Assembly (NCBI GenBank): GCA_000697055.1
Contig: JNDT01002329.1
Span: 124,001 to 188,000, forward strand
DNA: 64,000 nt
Reading direction: 5' to 3'
Source of the DNA: Saksenaea vasiformis B4078
Lineage: Eukaryota > Mucoromycota > Mucoromycetes > Mucorales > Saksenaeaceae
The position numbers were made by a program, and so were the translations under genes. The notes beneath the pieces were generated by a model. That model worked only from the letters and a program-made list of their open reading frames with translations. It ran no database searches and was not told the DNA's origin. Shown piece after piece: positions 9,480 through 21,617 of this stretch. Each line of letters opens with the position of its first letter. The stretch's first letter is position 1.

Positions 9480-12400
9480 AGGCCCTAAAACCGAGCTATT
9501 GAAGATGAATACATCCTCATTTTGAATACATGTATCACGAGCTGAGATTACCATACTTCAACAGTTTTGGATCATTGGTGCTACAGCTTTCTAATTCCTT
9601 CTATGCTCTCTTGAGCTTGCAGTTGTTCCAACGCTTACATCTCTCTGGCGCTCACAATATCAAATACTATCATAGCCATGTACCCTGACTCTCCATGCAC
9701 ATAGTTTATCTATTGACGTTGCAGCCATGCCTAGTGAGATATTTGATGAGTGTGCGATGATATAGACAGATAGGAATCCTTTGAGACTCTTGTTATTGTC
9801 TCTTGCGTTTTCACTATCCTCCTGATTCTTCAGAAACAAAGATATCAAACAGTCTGAAAGGATTCTATCCTTCTACTGTCCCACTTAACCTACCCATATA
9901 ACATAGGCCATGCGATTGGCGCGTCTCGAGTTTATGGGACCTCAATTTCGAGATCTCCAAGGATTTAGAATGGTTTAACAGTAGAGCGTTCCAGATACCT
10001 TCCGTATTTCAACTCGCAAAGTCAATTCTTGTGGGACAAAATTGAGAAGCAATGAGACGTGGTGAGACCGACGGGATTAATACCGTTATATCGCATGATT
10101 ACTGTAATTGTCCGGTATAAATGTTTCTTCAAAAGCGCGTGTTATTTTTGCTTTATCATAGTCGAACATCCCGAGTTCTTGCGTATACAGGTTTAAATTT
10201 ACAGCGGATTTTCTCCTAGATATCGAACAAAATCGTTTAATAGATCAGATGGATTTAAGATTTCAGTCTAAATTGTCTTGTTTTATGATGGGCGGACTAC
10301 TCTGATCTAACCTAGTCCCAATTGTTGGATGTGTGTTCTGGGAAACTTGGAGGCAGCATTTCTCGTTTTGCTAATTCCATCGATGTAAATGCAACCTGAA
10401 CACCTAACCTTATTGGCCTATGTTCAGCCCTCATGTCTACAAAAATCTTCGTGCAATACTACGGTCGTTTCACGTTTATCGTCGTTGGAGCATGCAAAAC
10501 ACATTGACGCATTAAAGATAGACCATATCATCAAACAGGATATTATCTTTGTTGACGGCGGCAAGTAGCTGAAAAGTTTGAGATTCACGATTGTGTTTTT
10601 CTGGTCGCGTAGGATGCACGTTTCTTCTGATCTACCCGATACCGGGACGAAAGCATTTTCTGGAAGTATTCTATTTTTGAAGTGTATCTGGGTACTAATA
10701 CTAAGCATCTGTATCAAACCATTGGTCCAATCTTTTTAACGGCTTGTTAGGAGGGTTGCGTAACGTGTTATGCCGTAACAGAAAGTAAGCCTCTTTATGG
10801 GAAAGCCACTGGTGCTGCTGTACGAAATGAAGCGAGGGGTAGTGTGGATGGCTCCGGTGTAAATAGGGGGTAAATATCTTGAAGATGCCAATGCAAAAAA
10901 GAAAACGGAACGCGGATAGCTGTTTTTGATGATCACTATTTAATATACGAATATCCACAGAACTTATAATTTACGCTATCTTGCCGATAATGTTCAGCTA
11001 TGCGAGTCAGTAGTGTGCGTACGTGAACAAAGTGAATATATCGTGTGAACTTTTCAGAATTATTTTAAGGGATTTGTAGATAGCTTTATCCTGTTTTGAA
11101 CAACAACATCCTGGTTGTTAAGGGGCTTCGATTCTCCGGTGCCAGGTATACAGGTATTATGCATCAGATACAAATTGGATGCTTCGAGAAATAGGGATCT
11201 GCTACGGATCGACTAATATTTCTTGTTGTGCCGCCACTTCTGTGTTTGACTAGGTACATGTCCTTGGCATCGGGATACTAGTGGTTTGTTTGTTTCCATT
11301 TTTAGTAAATAGTTAAAGATACGTTGGAACCACGGTCCGTATCAACCCACCGCTAAAGAAGCTATCAAGTCTCACGAAAACAAAGAGATACATGTATGGC
11401 TTCTCTAAAAGAGGCAAAGTGGTATGACGCAGTGATTAGTGATTAGTAATTATATCCAATCTTTGCGATATGCATACTATTACCCTTATCTTCCTTCTCT
11501 TAAAAATTGAAGTTTATCCCCTGATCTTGCAGTTGTCAGTTGCAGATCAAAGATTAATGTCGACTACAGTTGCATCTAGAGAGAAAGTATTTCGAACAAT
11601 CCAATGCAGGTATTGTCTCTTGTGTAAACGTGAGTATATGTGAGATGCATCGGGAATCTCCGTGCTGTTGCATATACCAGTTTACCACCGTTGTGTACAT
11701 ACAAGATGTGTGGGGTAAGCCAAAGGGGGAAAAGGAAAAAACTAATTGTAACCATACCCCGCATATCAGCATAATACTCCTTTCTCATTACATCATGATA
11801 AGGTCCCATTGTTTCCTTGGATATCTGTGGCGATTGATCAAATAGAAACAGTTTATTGACTGTAATTATTCGCAATTGCTGATCTTCCGGTCAGACTAGT
11901 GGGATCGATAGGGATAAGTGACAACTACAGCTCCCCTGAAATCTTTATTCCGGTTGTTGTTGATATAATATTGAAATTTCCTCTCGCTGTCGAAACTGAT
12001 TTGCCACAACAGAATAATAATACTGAATTTTGCGTGAAGGGATCTCTCTCCAGTTACTTGGTACAGCGCAAATTCCAAAGGAGATCGAATTCTTCCTTTT
12101 CGAATTTACCATAATGCGCTGCAGCCGAACTCGAGGACATGGAAGTGTTATGTTCGTATGCGGTTGTATACAGGCTTGACTGTAATTTTAATGGCGGGAA
12201 AGCAAAAGGTTATATTATAAATGTCCTCGGAATTGTGAGTTAAATAACCAAAGAAAGAAGGGACGATGAAATATACTCAAAACAAACTTTTGATAGCTGG
12301 GATAAGTATTGCCTTTACAGGTCATGTAATAAATTGTTTCTGCATTTGATACACCAAAATAGACTGACCGCATAAGCACTTGTCATAATTTGTCTGTGCC

Positions 12401-12890
12401 GCGCAGATAGATGCCATGAGGAGTGCAGTTACTGGGCTTTAAACTAGCGATGATTGTTAATGATACACGAATTCAAACATTTCCGGCTTTGAAATGACAG
12501 TTTCCATTTATAATATAGAGACATTCAATCCATATTTCCTGAGAGATCTCCTATCCACTCTAAGGAGTGATGATAACAACCAAGTAAATAGGGTTATTGA
12601 CAGCGAATGGTTTGTGTCCCAATAGAGCGGACCGTTGCTAGATGTCAATCCGATAGTTGGGGGAAAAGGGATTCGGGCCGGTGGGGGGAAGCACAAGAAA
12701 GAGAGAAAAAAGGAGTTGGCACGGAAAATCTGGTTCGCGTGACCTATCCATCCTTATCCGCAAAGTTAGAACGTTTTCTTTTTCGGCGTAGTGAAACAAT
12801 GAAAATAAAAACAAAGTAAAGAGATAAGTGAACGGATCTCTACCCCATACTCTGTGCTGCTTGATTCCGAATTACGACTGTGGTACATTG
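9480..12890. other. Long gene-free stretch
   Basis: About 3.4 kb of AT-rich sequence. Open frames on both strands (for example near 10424-10958 and 11554-11875) overlap one another antisense, have no domain motifs and unbiased codons. I see no RNA gene, transposon end or tandem array. Confidence 0.4.
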
Positions 12891-12894
12891 GATA

Positions 12895-13150
12895 AGCCCT
12901 CCTTATCTCGAAACATTTTTACTACTCCCGATATGATACTATGAAGTATCACTGTAGCATCTCAATGCAAAAGCGATGTTCTTGCTTCAATAAACACTTT
13001 CCTTATTTCGAGACATTTTTACTCCTTCCGATGGGATACTAGGAACTCGTCACTGAACTACCTTCATGCAAATGTCTGGTCATCCAGGTGCAAAGTATTC
13101 CTTAGATCAAGGTAAAATGAACTACTTCCCTGCGCAAAAGATCGTCACTT
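12895..13150 (-). repeat. Two ~90-bp sub-repeats of family A, inverted
   Basis: Two successive units start CCTTATCTCGAAACATTTTT and CCTTATTTCGAGACATTTTT, and each continues through an ATACTA..AA...TCACTG..TACC block to ATGCAAA. In reverse complement they match the internal sub-repeats of the complete family A elements (TTGCATTAAAGTGCTTCAG and CGGAAAGCAGTAAAAA at 14190-14260, and 56450-56600). Confidence 0.55.
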
Positions 13151-13479
13151 CCCAACACGAAATTATTGCACATGAACGTCTGAGGACATCTCACTGACGC
13201 AATTGCTTGTTCAAATTCCAGTAGTCAGTCTTATCGCAGAGTGACACATTATGTGCGCCTTTTTCAATACATTCCGTAGTTAGATGAACGCACTCATCTC
13301 TCTTCTTTTTCCTTTTAATCCTTGGACATAAACTTACCTCACAACATGTGGAGAGATGCCTGCAATGGACAATTGATCATGTCGAATGGATCTGTGAGTA
13401 GTTGGCAAAACACATCTGGTCCGGCGAACTAACTCCGCGTGAAGATAACAATGGCAAGCAACGCATTTCATGAAAGGCA

Positions 13480-13821
13480 GAACGACAGATTATACAAGGG
13501 ACGAAATATGGCGGTGACGATATGGACGTCCTTTCCTGTCGTTGGAGTCGGTCCAACGTGAGTGGCTCCAGGGAGAAGGAACCAAAGAAGCAAATGGACA
13601 CTTTGTCCAGGACCTGCTGCCCATACGTCTGTGATCTCATTGCCAATGGTCAGGTTCGCTTAAATATGTGCTTCACAAGGATAGCGTCAGCTGCTCTACT
13701 GGTGCCTACACTACATGATGGGAGCGAGCGAAATAAGGCGATCATTGCAGGTGAGTGGCTCACTCGAAGTCCTTATCTGAATCGGATAGAGCAGCTTGAG
13801 AGGGAATGGTGTGATATGTAA
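13480..13821 (+). pseudogene. Possible Tc1-type transposase C-terminal remnant
   Basis: A plus-strand frame ends with EWLTRSPYLNRIEQLEREW before a TAA. This resembles the C-terminal catalytic signature W-P-A-Q-S-P-D-L-N-P-I-E-x-L-W of Tc1/mariner transposases (compare the intact copy at 33514-34584), with the key Asp of SPDLN replaced by T/Y changes but the Glu kept. Upstream residues do not align convincingly. Likely a heavily decayed copy; the resemblance could be chance. Confidence 0.35.
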
Positions 13822-14041
13822 CACCCATAAGGATTACGTTTCTGAGCATAACGACGGGTTAATATAGAATTAGTTGGCGAGAATACGAGCCCAGCTATTA
13901 AAAGCGGGCATAAGAGGAAGCGTGACGTACCAAACGTAAGGTTCTTCCGGTGTCAAATAGTAGCGCAGATGAATAGAATGTACCATGTTAAAAAGATTTT
14001 CCTGTTTGCACGAAAAGTGCCTTTTTTATTTTATTCAATTA

Positions 14042-15003
14042 CTGGATTTTGAACAAGCGTTTGCGCCAGTTAGATATCCTCAGACGTTCATGTGTAATAA
14101 TTTCGCGTTGGGAAGCGACGACCTTTTGCGCAGGGGAGTAGTTTATTTTGCGTCAATCCAAGGAATAGTTCGCACCTTGATGACCCCATTTTTGCATTAA
14201 AGTGCTTCAGTGATGGTTTTTCGATATCCCGTCGGAAAGCAGTAAAAAGTGTCTCAAGATAAGAAAATGTCTTTTTAAAACAAGAAATCGTTTTTGCATT
14301 GTGGGTACTCTAGTGATGAATTTCCCAGCATCCCATCGGAAAGCAGTAAAAACGTCTCACGATAAGGACAGCTTCCACCCGAACTAATCCATATTTAAAG
14401 AAACGCACGAATTCCCTTTTTTTTTTCTTTGGCTCTGTTCTCTTTAACATCCCCGGTAAGGATGTCAATTTATGTACATACAAGATTATTCATGTTTTCT
14501 GTCGGCCGTTTAGGCTGCATGACCTCTGTCCCGAACTGTCTTGGCTGTGTTGGTGCTTTTTGCCCTTCACTTAAGTAAGTAAATGTTGCCGTACACTTAG
14601 GATCGCTCATCTTTCGGAATAGATCGCCAGAAGTTGCATTGCTTCAAGTCCTCTGCACGCCGTTCCAAACGTGACCGCTCCATGGAAGCCATCGTACAAT
14701 CAAACCGCCCCCACCGAGTCAGGTGCGGTGGCTGGATGCCATAAACGTATGGCAATACCCTTCGGGGGTTAAGTAAAATGACATCCAAATATTATTCCAT
14801 TTACTAACCAGGAATTACTTTTTTATGCTGCTTGAATAAATTCTGTGTCCATAGGAGGGTCCAAGTTCACGTAAGTTATTTGATACTCTGACGAAAAGTT
14901 GATGAAGTAATAACGCAAGTCCAATCTTTTCCTTAGCGCAAATTGGACCCTTGATGGACGCCAAATTTATTCAAAGTAGTGTAAAAAGTAATTCAATAAA
15001 CAG
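14042..15003 (+). mobile_element. Family A element, complete copy A2 (962 bp, TA-flanked)
   Basis: Begins CTGGATTTTGAA and ends TTCAATAAACAG, so the reverse complement of its right end starts CTGTTTATTGAA. These imperfect terminal inverted repeats are flanked on both sides by TA (14040-14041 and 15004-15005), the target duplication typical of Tc1/mariner-type elements. Homology between ends continues into subterminal TTTGCGCC / TTTACACT. It contains ~90-bp internal sub-repeats (14180-14360), the CTTTGGCTCTGTT and ACATCCCCGGTAAGGATGTC blocks and the GCATTGCTTCAAGTCC core. No open frame is conserved with the other copies: a non-autonomous element. Confidence 0.75.
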
Positions 15004-15005
15004 TA

Positions 15006-15200
15006 TATAATGGGTTTAAAGACTGCACATGCCCATTCTGGTGACGACGAATATATGCTCCTGTCTGACGCCACCTGAATCTTTCGCTTTGTTCGGCCAG
15101 TAACATCAAATACAACAAAATGGGATGAAGCTAGAGGTGGAAGGTACCACAACTGGATCAGCATCACCGAGAATACAACAAGCTGCAAAGTTCACTTTCA
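15006..15200 (-). mobile_element. Possible family B-like remnant beside element A2
   Basis: A minus-strand peptide containing LIQLWYLPPLASSHFVVF weakly resembles TQLWLAALDPGGTAVLI at about 45400 (minus). Both copies lie near a repeat element. The similarity is short and could be coincidental. Confidence 0.25.
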
Positions 15201-15350
15201 ATGTTAATAGATAATAACATCGTTAGTAATACTCTGGATCGAGTGAAAGATGTTTGCAGAAGGTTGAAATAAGTGCATGCCGAGATTGAAAAAAATTCAG
15301 AGACCAGAGCAAAGGCAGCCGTGATATTAAAATAAAATATTTTTTTTTCT

Positions 15351-15968
15351 CTAAACATTTTGATGTACCGTCGGTGGAAATAAAGGTGTGGCCTTTCTAG
15401 GGTATACGTCATCGTCATTCAGCAGTGTCCGGATGGCCGAGAGTTTAGGAGAAGTTGAGGAAGATAGTGAAGAAGAAGAAGATGATGATGAGGAAGAGAC
15501 GGATAGGGGAGGCTGCGCACGGTGATGATGATGATGATAGAGAGGAGGTAAGGTTGGCTGTGGCCTCTTCGATTCCCGTGCCAGTGACCCGTTTTGGACA
15601 TGAATGGCATGCAATGGGCGAGGGTGGTACAAATCTGCGGAATGCTGCTGGCGCGGTCCGTCGGACCGTAACAAGGCAAATAGTACATCCTCAATGACGT
15701 TCAACCGATCCTCAATAGCGCCGATCGTCGTGGATGTATTGACCGTTGATGTACGCTGATAGTGCTGAGGGTCGAGATTGCTTTTTGGTTTATGAGAATG
15801 GGAGTATTCACAAGCTACTCTGGCTTTGGTGCAACCGGCGCAGGGGTGGCTTCCGTCGCATTTGGTCTTCTTTCGCCGGCATTCTCCGCAGGCACTTACG
15901 ACCTTGAGTCTTTTACGTCGGGTCGGGTCGGTGGCAATAGCGCGGCTATTTTCTTTAGTGGTGGTCAT
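15351..15968 (-). CDS. Zn(II)2Cys6 fungal-type transcription factor, short
   Basis: A single exon encoding 205 residues. The DNA-binding binuclear zinc cluster is complete: C27-x2-C30-x6-C37-x5-C43-x2-C46-x6-C53, preceded by a basic stretch (RRKRLK), as in Gal4-type regulators. A short helix follows (GAIEDRLNVIEDVLFALL, residues about 83-100) that could dimerise. The tail is low-complexity: five consecutive His, then a long Ser run. No fungal-specific middle homology domain is present, so the protein is much shorter than most members of the family; it may be a genuinely short regulator or lack later exons, although its TAG stop shows no competing donor. Target genes are unknown. The start is the first Met, 11 residues before the basic region. 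Confidence 0.92.
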   Translation of the reverse strand: MTTTKENSRAIATDPTRRKRLKVVSACGECRRKKTKCDGSHPCAGCTKARVACEYSHSHKPKSNLDPQHYQRTSTVNTSTTIGAIEDRLNVIEDVLFALLRSDGPRQQHSADLYHPRPLHAIHVQNGSLARESKRPQPTLPPLYHHHHHRAQPPLSVSSSSSSSSSSLSSSTSPKLSAIRTLLNDDDVYPRKATPLFPPTVHQNV

Positions 15969-18630
15969 TGTTTAAAATGTGGAAGCAAAGAGGAAAGAGA
16001 AGGAAAGGAAAAGAAAAGTGTAGAGAAGAAGGAGAAGAAAGAGAGAGAAATAAATAGAAGGGAAAACGTGATCTCTTTTTTGGGGGTAAAGTTCGAATGA
16101 GTAGGGAAACGTTTGTCGCCACCTGAAGGAGATTTAGCGTGAACAGGTTACTGTTTTCTAAAGCAACAAGGAGGATATCGGATATATCGTCCGTGCCTTT
16201 CAGCAGACCCCTTTCCCTTCGCGCGTCTTATACCCCTTCCCCTTCTCCTCCTAGCGCCTCACTGTTGTCTTTTGCTATCTAATCTGCCTCTCCTACTTTC
16301 GTTCTTTCTCCTCTCTTTCCTTTACCCACTTATATCAAGGTTGCTGACTTCATTTCCCCTGTCCTAGCGATCACCGACGATCCGATACTATTGATTTGCG
16401 TTCTATAAATTGTTGTCATTAATAACTAAATTTTGGAGTTGCAATTATTTCCTATCTCCTATAGATTCTGGAATTTAAGCAAGGAAAATTGTATAGACAC
16501 GACACCCCCATATCGGAAAAAGGAAATTGCTACACGACACTGTGTGACATGACTGCCAAGTGTCGTTCTGTGCTCAAGCATCTCTATGTGTTTGCCATTA
16601 CCCTACTAGACTCGGTTATCTAAGTAGGTGATCGGCAACACTAAATCCTTGTTCTTTCTTATGAGCGTAGATAAATTTCTAACTCAGTCTTACAAGTTCT
16701 ACAACCTTATTGCGTTAGATATGGTATCTCAGTCGGTTACAGATACTTTGTCAAAAATCCAAACGATTATAAGATAAAACGAGAGAAAATAGCACAATAA
16801 GCTGGGATGAAGATAGGGATGGTTGAAATTAAGTATTATATGAAGGAGGTCATGCCAAAAGATGGGTGAGCGAAGCATATTATAGAGATACCAATCCTCT
16901 TGCCACAGCGTGGATATGACGTCCAGTTCTACAGCTATTCTGGATTTACTTTGAAAAAAGGAAGACTTCTTTTTTGTGGAGAGTGAATGGAACGGATGGA
17001 TAATATAACTCCTAGTAAATGGAAGCAAAAGCTGTCGATAAATATCCATGTAGACTTGGACATGCAAACAACGTGCTGATAATGTCATAAACTAAAATAA
17101 CCGTCTTTGTGAATGTGTTGTTGGCTAATAATTATGGTTGAGCTAAGCGATACAGATCTGGACCCAACCCAAAACTGTTATAGCCTTGATCGTAGGCTAC
17201 TTAAACATAGATCTTAATCACACTATGAAATCGACCCTTGGGAATATTATCTCCGTTTCATTGTCAGAGGAAATATTGAAAGCAGAATGTAGATTTCAGA
17301 CATGGTAGATATTCGAAAAGGTGGTATTATCCAATACCGCCTTGGGGACGGGTACAATCGAAGCAAACACATCAATGTTATAATAACAGATTTGCGTGAC
17401 AAAGGTGAGATACCTTTGCATGAGAGATGGAGTGTTTACGTCAAGGGCACTTCCAACGTATTGTATCCAACAGTGGGAGGCGGAGCGGGAAAAGCGAAGT
17501 GAAAACAGACATCAAAAGCTGAGGGAAGGTGCAACTAGCAGAGGCAATAGCGACTGTCAGATATAAATGAACGAAAAGATGATAACATTTGCAAGCCAAA
17601 GAAAAAGCAAGACATACCAAATTGCCCTTACAGCATGACATAGCTACTATGGGACAATCACTCTGAGAAAAGAAGAATATTGTTGCTGAGTAGAACGTGG
17701 GATAAGTCGACCGCGTTCGAAAATGACATCGAAAATCTCAGAGGAGTAATGCTTGCCGATATGTTGCATTAGGATTCCCGTAGGAATCTTTCTCGATTTT
17801 GCCAACCTGCTTCGACTTCCGAAATAATTCTATCATATACGATGTCCAGGTAGGTTATAACAGGTTAAGCTTTTCCACAAGTGCTTATGTGTTTTACAAG
17901 AGAAAATGGAAATGGCGACGATGGTTTCCTGATCATTCCCTGATAACGCACTTTACCATTCAAAAGGAGCAAATAAAAAACTTGTACTCCAGAACAAGTG
18001 GCATTACGCTAATTATGCTACCGTGGAGCATGCATCTATTCAAAATAATGACGGAAAGCCAATAAAAAAAGGAGAACCTGCTTGTATTGTTGACGGCGCA
18101 AGTGGCACCCGGTTGCTTCTTGCACGAAGTAAAAAAAAAAAAATGCGGGGAGATGGGAACTTAGACGGAGCCGTTGTCAGTACGCTATGATCGCCATATT
18201 TTCCACCGGTGTAGTTCGAAGCATAACTATGTTGCTTCAAGGGGCCGGAAATTGCAAGACCTGTGTGCGGAGGCAAGAGTGCTATTAAGCGATGCGCAAA
18301 TCCAAAATGCATCAATTTCAAATATGACTATACGACGCGGAGCAGAGACATATAATCTTGCTTACGGAGTCTACGCTTGATTGTACGCTATTGATTACCA
18401 TGGTCGCATCGCATGAGCGGAGTGCGGCCAACGGAACCTAATCTTGATTTTGTCCTTTGAACGCACTTATTCAACGTCGTTGATGTGTTAGTTTGTCCGG
18501 CTCCTCGTAGTTCTCATTACGTCCGAATAATTTGAAAAAGGAGATCAAATTCCCTCCTTGGCGCTTTATCACTATCCAGATGAACGGTCGCTTTATATTT
18601 CACCATAAAAGACCGCGTGATCCAATAAAT
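15969..18630. other. Promoter region then gene-free stretch
   Basis: Immediately upstream of the zinc-cluster gene lies a purine-rich tract (about 15990-16075) and a pyrimidine-rich tract (16200-16330), common in fungal promoters. The remainder, to 18.63 kb, has no supported exon; open frames at 16729-17088 and 17302-17502 carry no motif. Confidence 0.4.
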
Positions 18631-18631
18631 A

Positions 18632-18747
18632 CCGGATTTTGAATACACATTTGCATCATCTCAATATTACTTTGCGTTGATACCAAATTAATCTTCTCAT
18701 GGGCGCAAATTTATATAGGTTAGCGTAAAAATTTGTTCAATAAACCG
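18632..18747 (+). mobile_element. Family A end-to-end derivative A3 (116 bp)
   Basis: Starts CCGGATTTTGAATACAC and ends TTGTTCAATAAACCG, flanked by TA on both sides (18630-18631, 18748-18749). It consists almost only of the two terminal regions of the ~960-bp family A elements: the left end runs into AGCGTAAAAATTTG-type right-end sequence with the whole middle missing. This is the structure of a miniature derivative produced by internal deletion. Confidence 0.6.
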
Positions 18748-19244
18748 TAGTAGAGCCTTTTATTAAGGCGAGGCTTCCAATTAATTCCCAAGCGGACAAT
18801 GGAAGAGTGGATTCTCATACGTTTATTGCGACTCCATGCTTACAATAGCTGTATGTCATGACTCAATTTCACTAAGCTCTGAGAGCTCAGTAAAAATGTT
18901 ATATTATATTTCATCTTGTACGACTTATCATTGCGGAGCGTGAAAGAGCATTTAACCACGTTCCTCTTGCAGATTTCTTGTGTCACTCTCGAATAATAAT
19001 AACACCACTCAACGCCAGCTACAGACCAAAAGAGTACAAAAAGGGTACAAAAATCTCCTTTTCACTGTGCTGTTTATTGGATGTCCTATTATACAGTAAT
19101 ATTCTAAGTAAGTCTTGCGTCCACGAAGGCAAAGTTTGCCCGAAGGAAGGTTCGAATATGTAATCACTAGTATATTGGTTAAGATATAATGTTTCTACCT
19201 ACGTGAACTTCAACCAAGATACGTAATATCTAATTAGGGTCGGA

Positions 19245-19470
19245 TAAAGATTCATTCATGACCAGCGACTGAAATGATACTTGAAGGCCATCTTAACCTT
19301 GAAAAGTATTCCACCTCATGGCGGAGACAGGTGTCACACATGTAACCCGTGCGCACAGTGGAAGCGGGTGGATTTCTGTGAGAGGAACCATATTGTGGAT
19401 GTGAGCAGCTTCCGACGGGCTTGGGGCGATGTAACGTCTGGCTTGTTCTGTTATATAGCATACAAATGGG
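19245..19470 (-). mobile_element. Family A internal fragment A4, inverted
   Basis: Read on the minus strand it follows the family A core: CCAGACGTTACATCGC, then diverged middle sequence, then GAATACTTTTCAAGGTTAAG (A2 has AATACCCTTCGGGGGTTAAG) and a CATTT..GTCGCTGGTCATGAAT segment corresponding to CCATTTACTAACCAGGAAT. Both termini are absent. Confidence 0.5.
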
Positions 19471-21617
19471 CGGCCGACTTGATTTACGGACGCAGCATTC
19501 TTCTTCCTTTTTTGCTATGATACAAAGAGAAAGATTCATAATACAGAATATCACGGTCCAGAGGGCCAGATTAAAGGCAGATAGCGTACAAAAAGATCTC
19601 TCGTTTACAAAAAATGAATCCTTACCTGGGATGTATGGAGGAAAGGCGTAGAGCTGGAGAACAAACGATAACTTATGATCTAAGTACTTACCATGACGAT
19701 CATATCGTATGTTAACGGTGCTATTTCTCCGCAGAATTTGACATTGGATCAACGTAACGGAACTGTTTCGCAACGTGATATCCACTTGAAGCCGATGGGG
19801 AAAAAATCTGTAGAAGATGCAAGCTTATACAAAAGGGCCCTCTAATTACCTGTTCTTCGACCATAGTATCAGTGTGGAAGATATGTCAGATCACCGGACG
19901 AATTAGGCAAACGTGTCTAACGATTTTCTAGAACCCCTAAAACAGCCAACGCGAAGCTGTCAGCCGTTTCTCATGGAGATGAAGAATTTCGTTAGCTGCT
20001 ATCCTAAGGATGAATCAGTTCAAATCTCACTCAATTTCATAAAACTTTGAGTTATATAGATGCATATCGTGTCGAGACACAGAAAATAGCAAGTATTCCA
20101 CGCCTTAAAATCCCCAACGCATGATGGACAAACGGTACTGTATAACATCCAGCAGTATTTACACGAGATTTGGTATCGGTCATGTAGATCCATTATTAGC
20201 TTACGGTAAACCCCTGGAGATGGAGCCAGATCATGTTTTTATCATCATGTAAGCTTGCTAGTACGGCACCAGAGAGCCAACTTTCCGTCGAAAAAGCAAC
20301 CTAAATCATGATGGAACCTGTTCTGTACTTCAAGTTAAACTTTTCTATCATTTTAATTCACGAACCAAAACACTTACTCTAAATGCTTGCTGGCTCAATA
20401 GAACTTCTAATGTCTGTGTCTGACGATTGATGATGGTCAATTGCGTAAGCACCGGAAACGGAGATCGAATTCAATGCCAACGTTAGGTGCCAGGGAAAAC
20501 TGACTTGCCGGTCATTGGTACCGCAAAATTCCCTCTCGTTATCGTCCTACGGAAGCGCTGGTATTGGTCTCGATTCGTTTGAATGGCAGGTTTGATTTCA
20601 AAATTGATAGTATACTGTCTCAACGAGTCCTTTCTGCCCAAGTTTATGCTTTGTCCTTTTCTCTAGCTGTGCGATAACTAAGCTTTTAGTCCGATGAAAT
20701 ACAACGATTTAATAGAATTCCGTATGCTGCTAATAGATCCATTTTTTTCTGCGGTACGTCCAGTGTCAACAAAGCACTTTGAAGTGCACATCTAATAGGG
20801 CTTTCTTAATCCCTGAATATTCAACCCGTGAAACAGCAAGTAAGAATATGTCACGCCATATCTGCTTTCTCCATCAAGATGATTGCATCCATGTTAGCCT
20901 AGCTGTAGAAAACCTAGAAAAAGGACGACTCCTTTTGGCCGTCGAGTGGTTCGGCTCGAGGAGGCAAAACGACAAGCCGTACTCCTTTTCGATGGTTGAC
21001 TAAACAAAAATTTTATACTTTATTGACCAATCGGCTGTTAACCTCCCTGGCACCATTTTTTTGTGGGGATCATACGCATTCCAGCTCTAGCTCAGCTACA
21101 GTTATGTGTCCGTCACAAATACTGCTGCAAATTCCTAGTAGCTTATAAAAAGAGGGAAGGCCTCTGCAGGGATTAGGACTATATAAAAGATATAGATTGT
21201 ATTGAGATGGTAACTCAATACTAAAGACACATTATAACGTAACGTTCTATTTGCCTTTAACGGCACAAGAAAGACCAGAATAACATACAATTGGTTTTAA
21301 CCATGTAGGGGGAAAGGTAAATTTCGCGTAAGACCATAGTAACTAGTTTTTATCGTTTTAGTTTCAATATATAGACGAAATCATCAGATTATCATTGAAG
21401 CTGTATTTTTGCAAGACACGATGTTCGACATCAAAGATAACGGAACATTTTCACAGCGAACGCCGCATAAAATTTCCAGTGACTCACTCGTCGGCTGTAA
21501 TTTAGCCGCACCTTCCAAATCTGGTTACGATGCGCCCAGCCAATGGTGTTCAAGAAGAGAACCTATAAAAGTGGGGTGGGAAAATCAATTTTGATTGCAA
21601 GACTTTAACCAACAAAT
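19471..21617. other. Gene-free stretch
   Basis: About 2.1 kb without supported exons. The long antisense frame continuing to 19785 overlaps repeat A4 and has no domain. The last ~250 bp before 21618 should contain the promoter of the methyltransferase gene. Confidence 0.35.

Noticed and set aside
19252..19785. 177-codon minus-strand gene with Cys pairs
   Set aside because: Its C-terminal half is the inverted family A fragment A4, whose frame is not conserved among copies. The rest has no motif.
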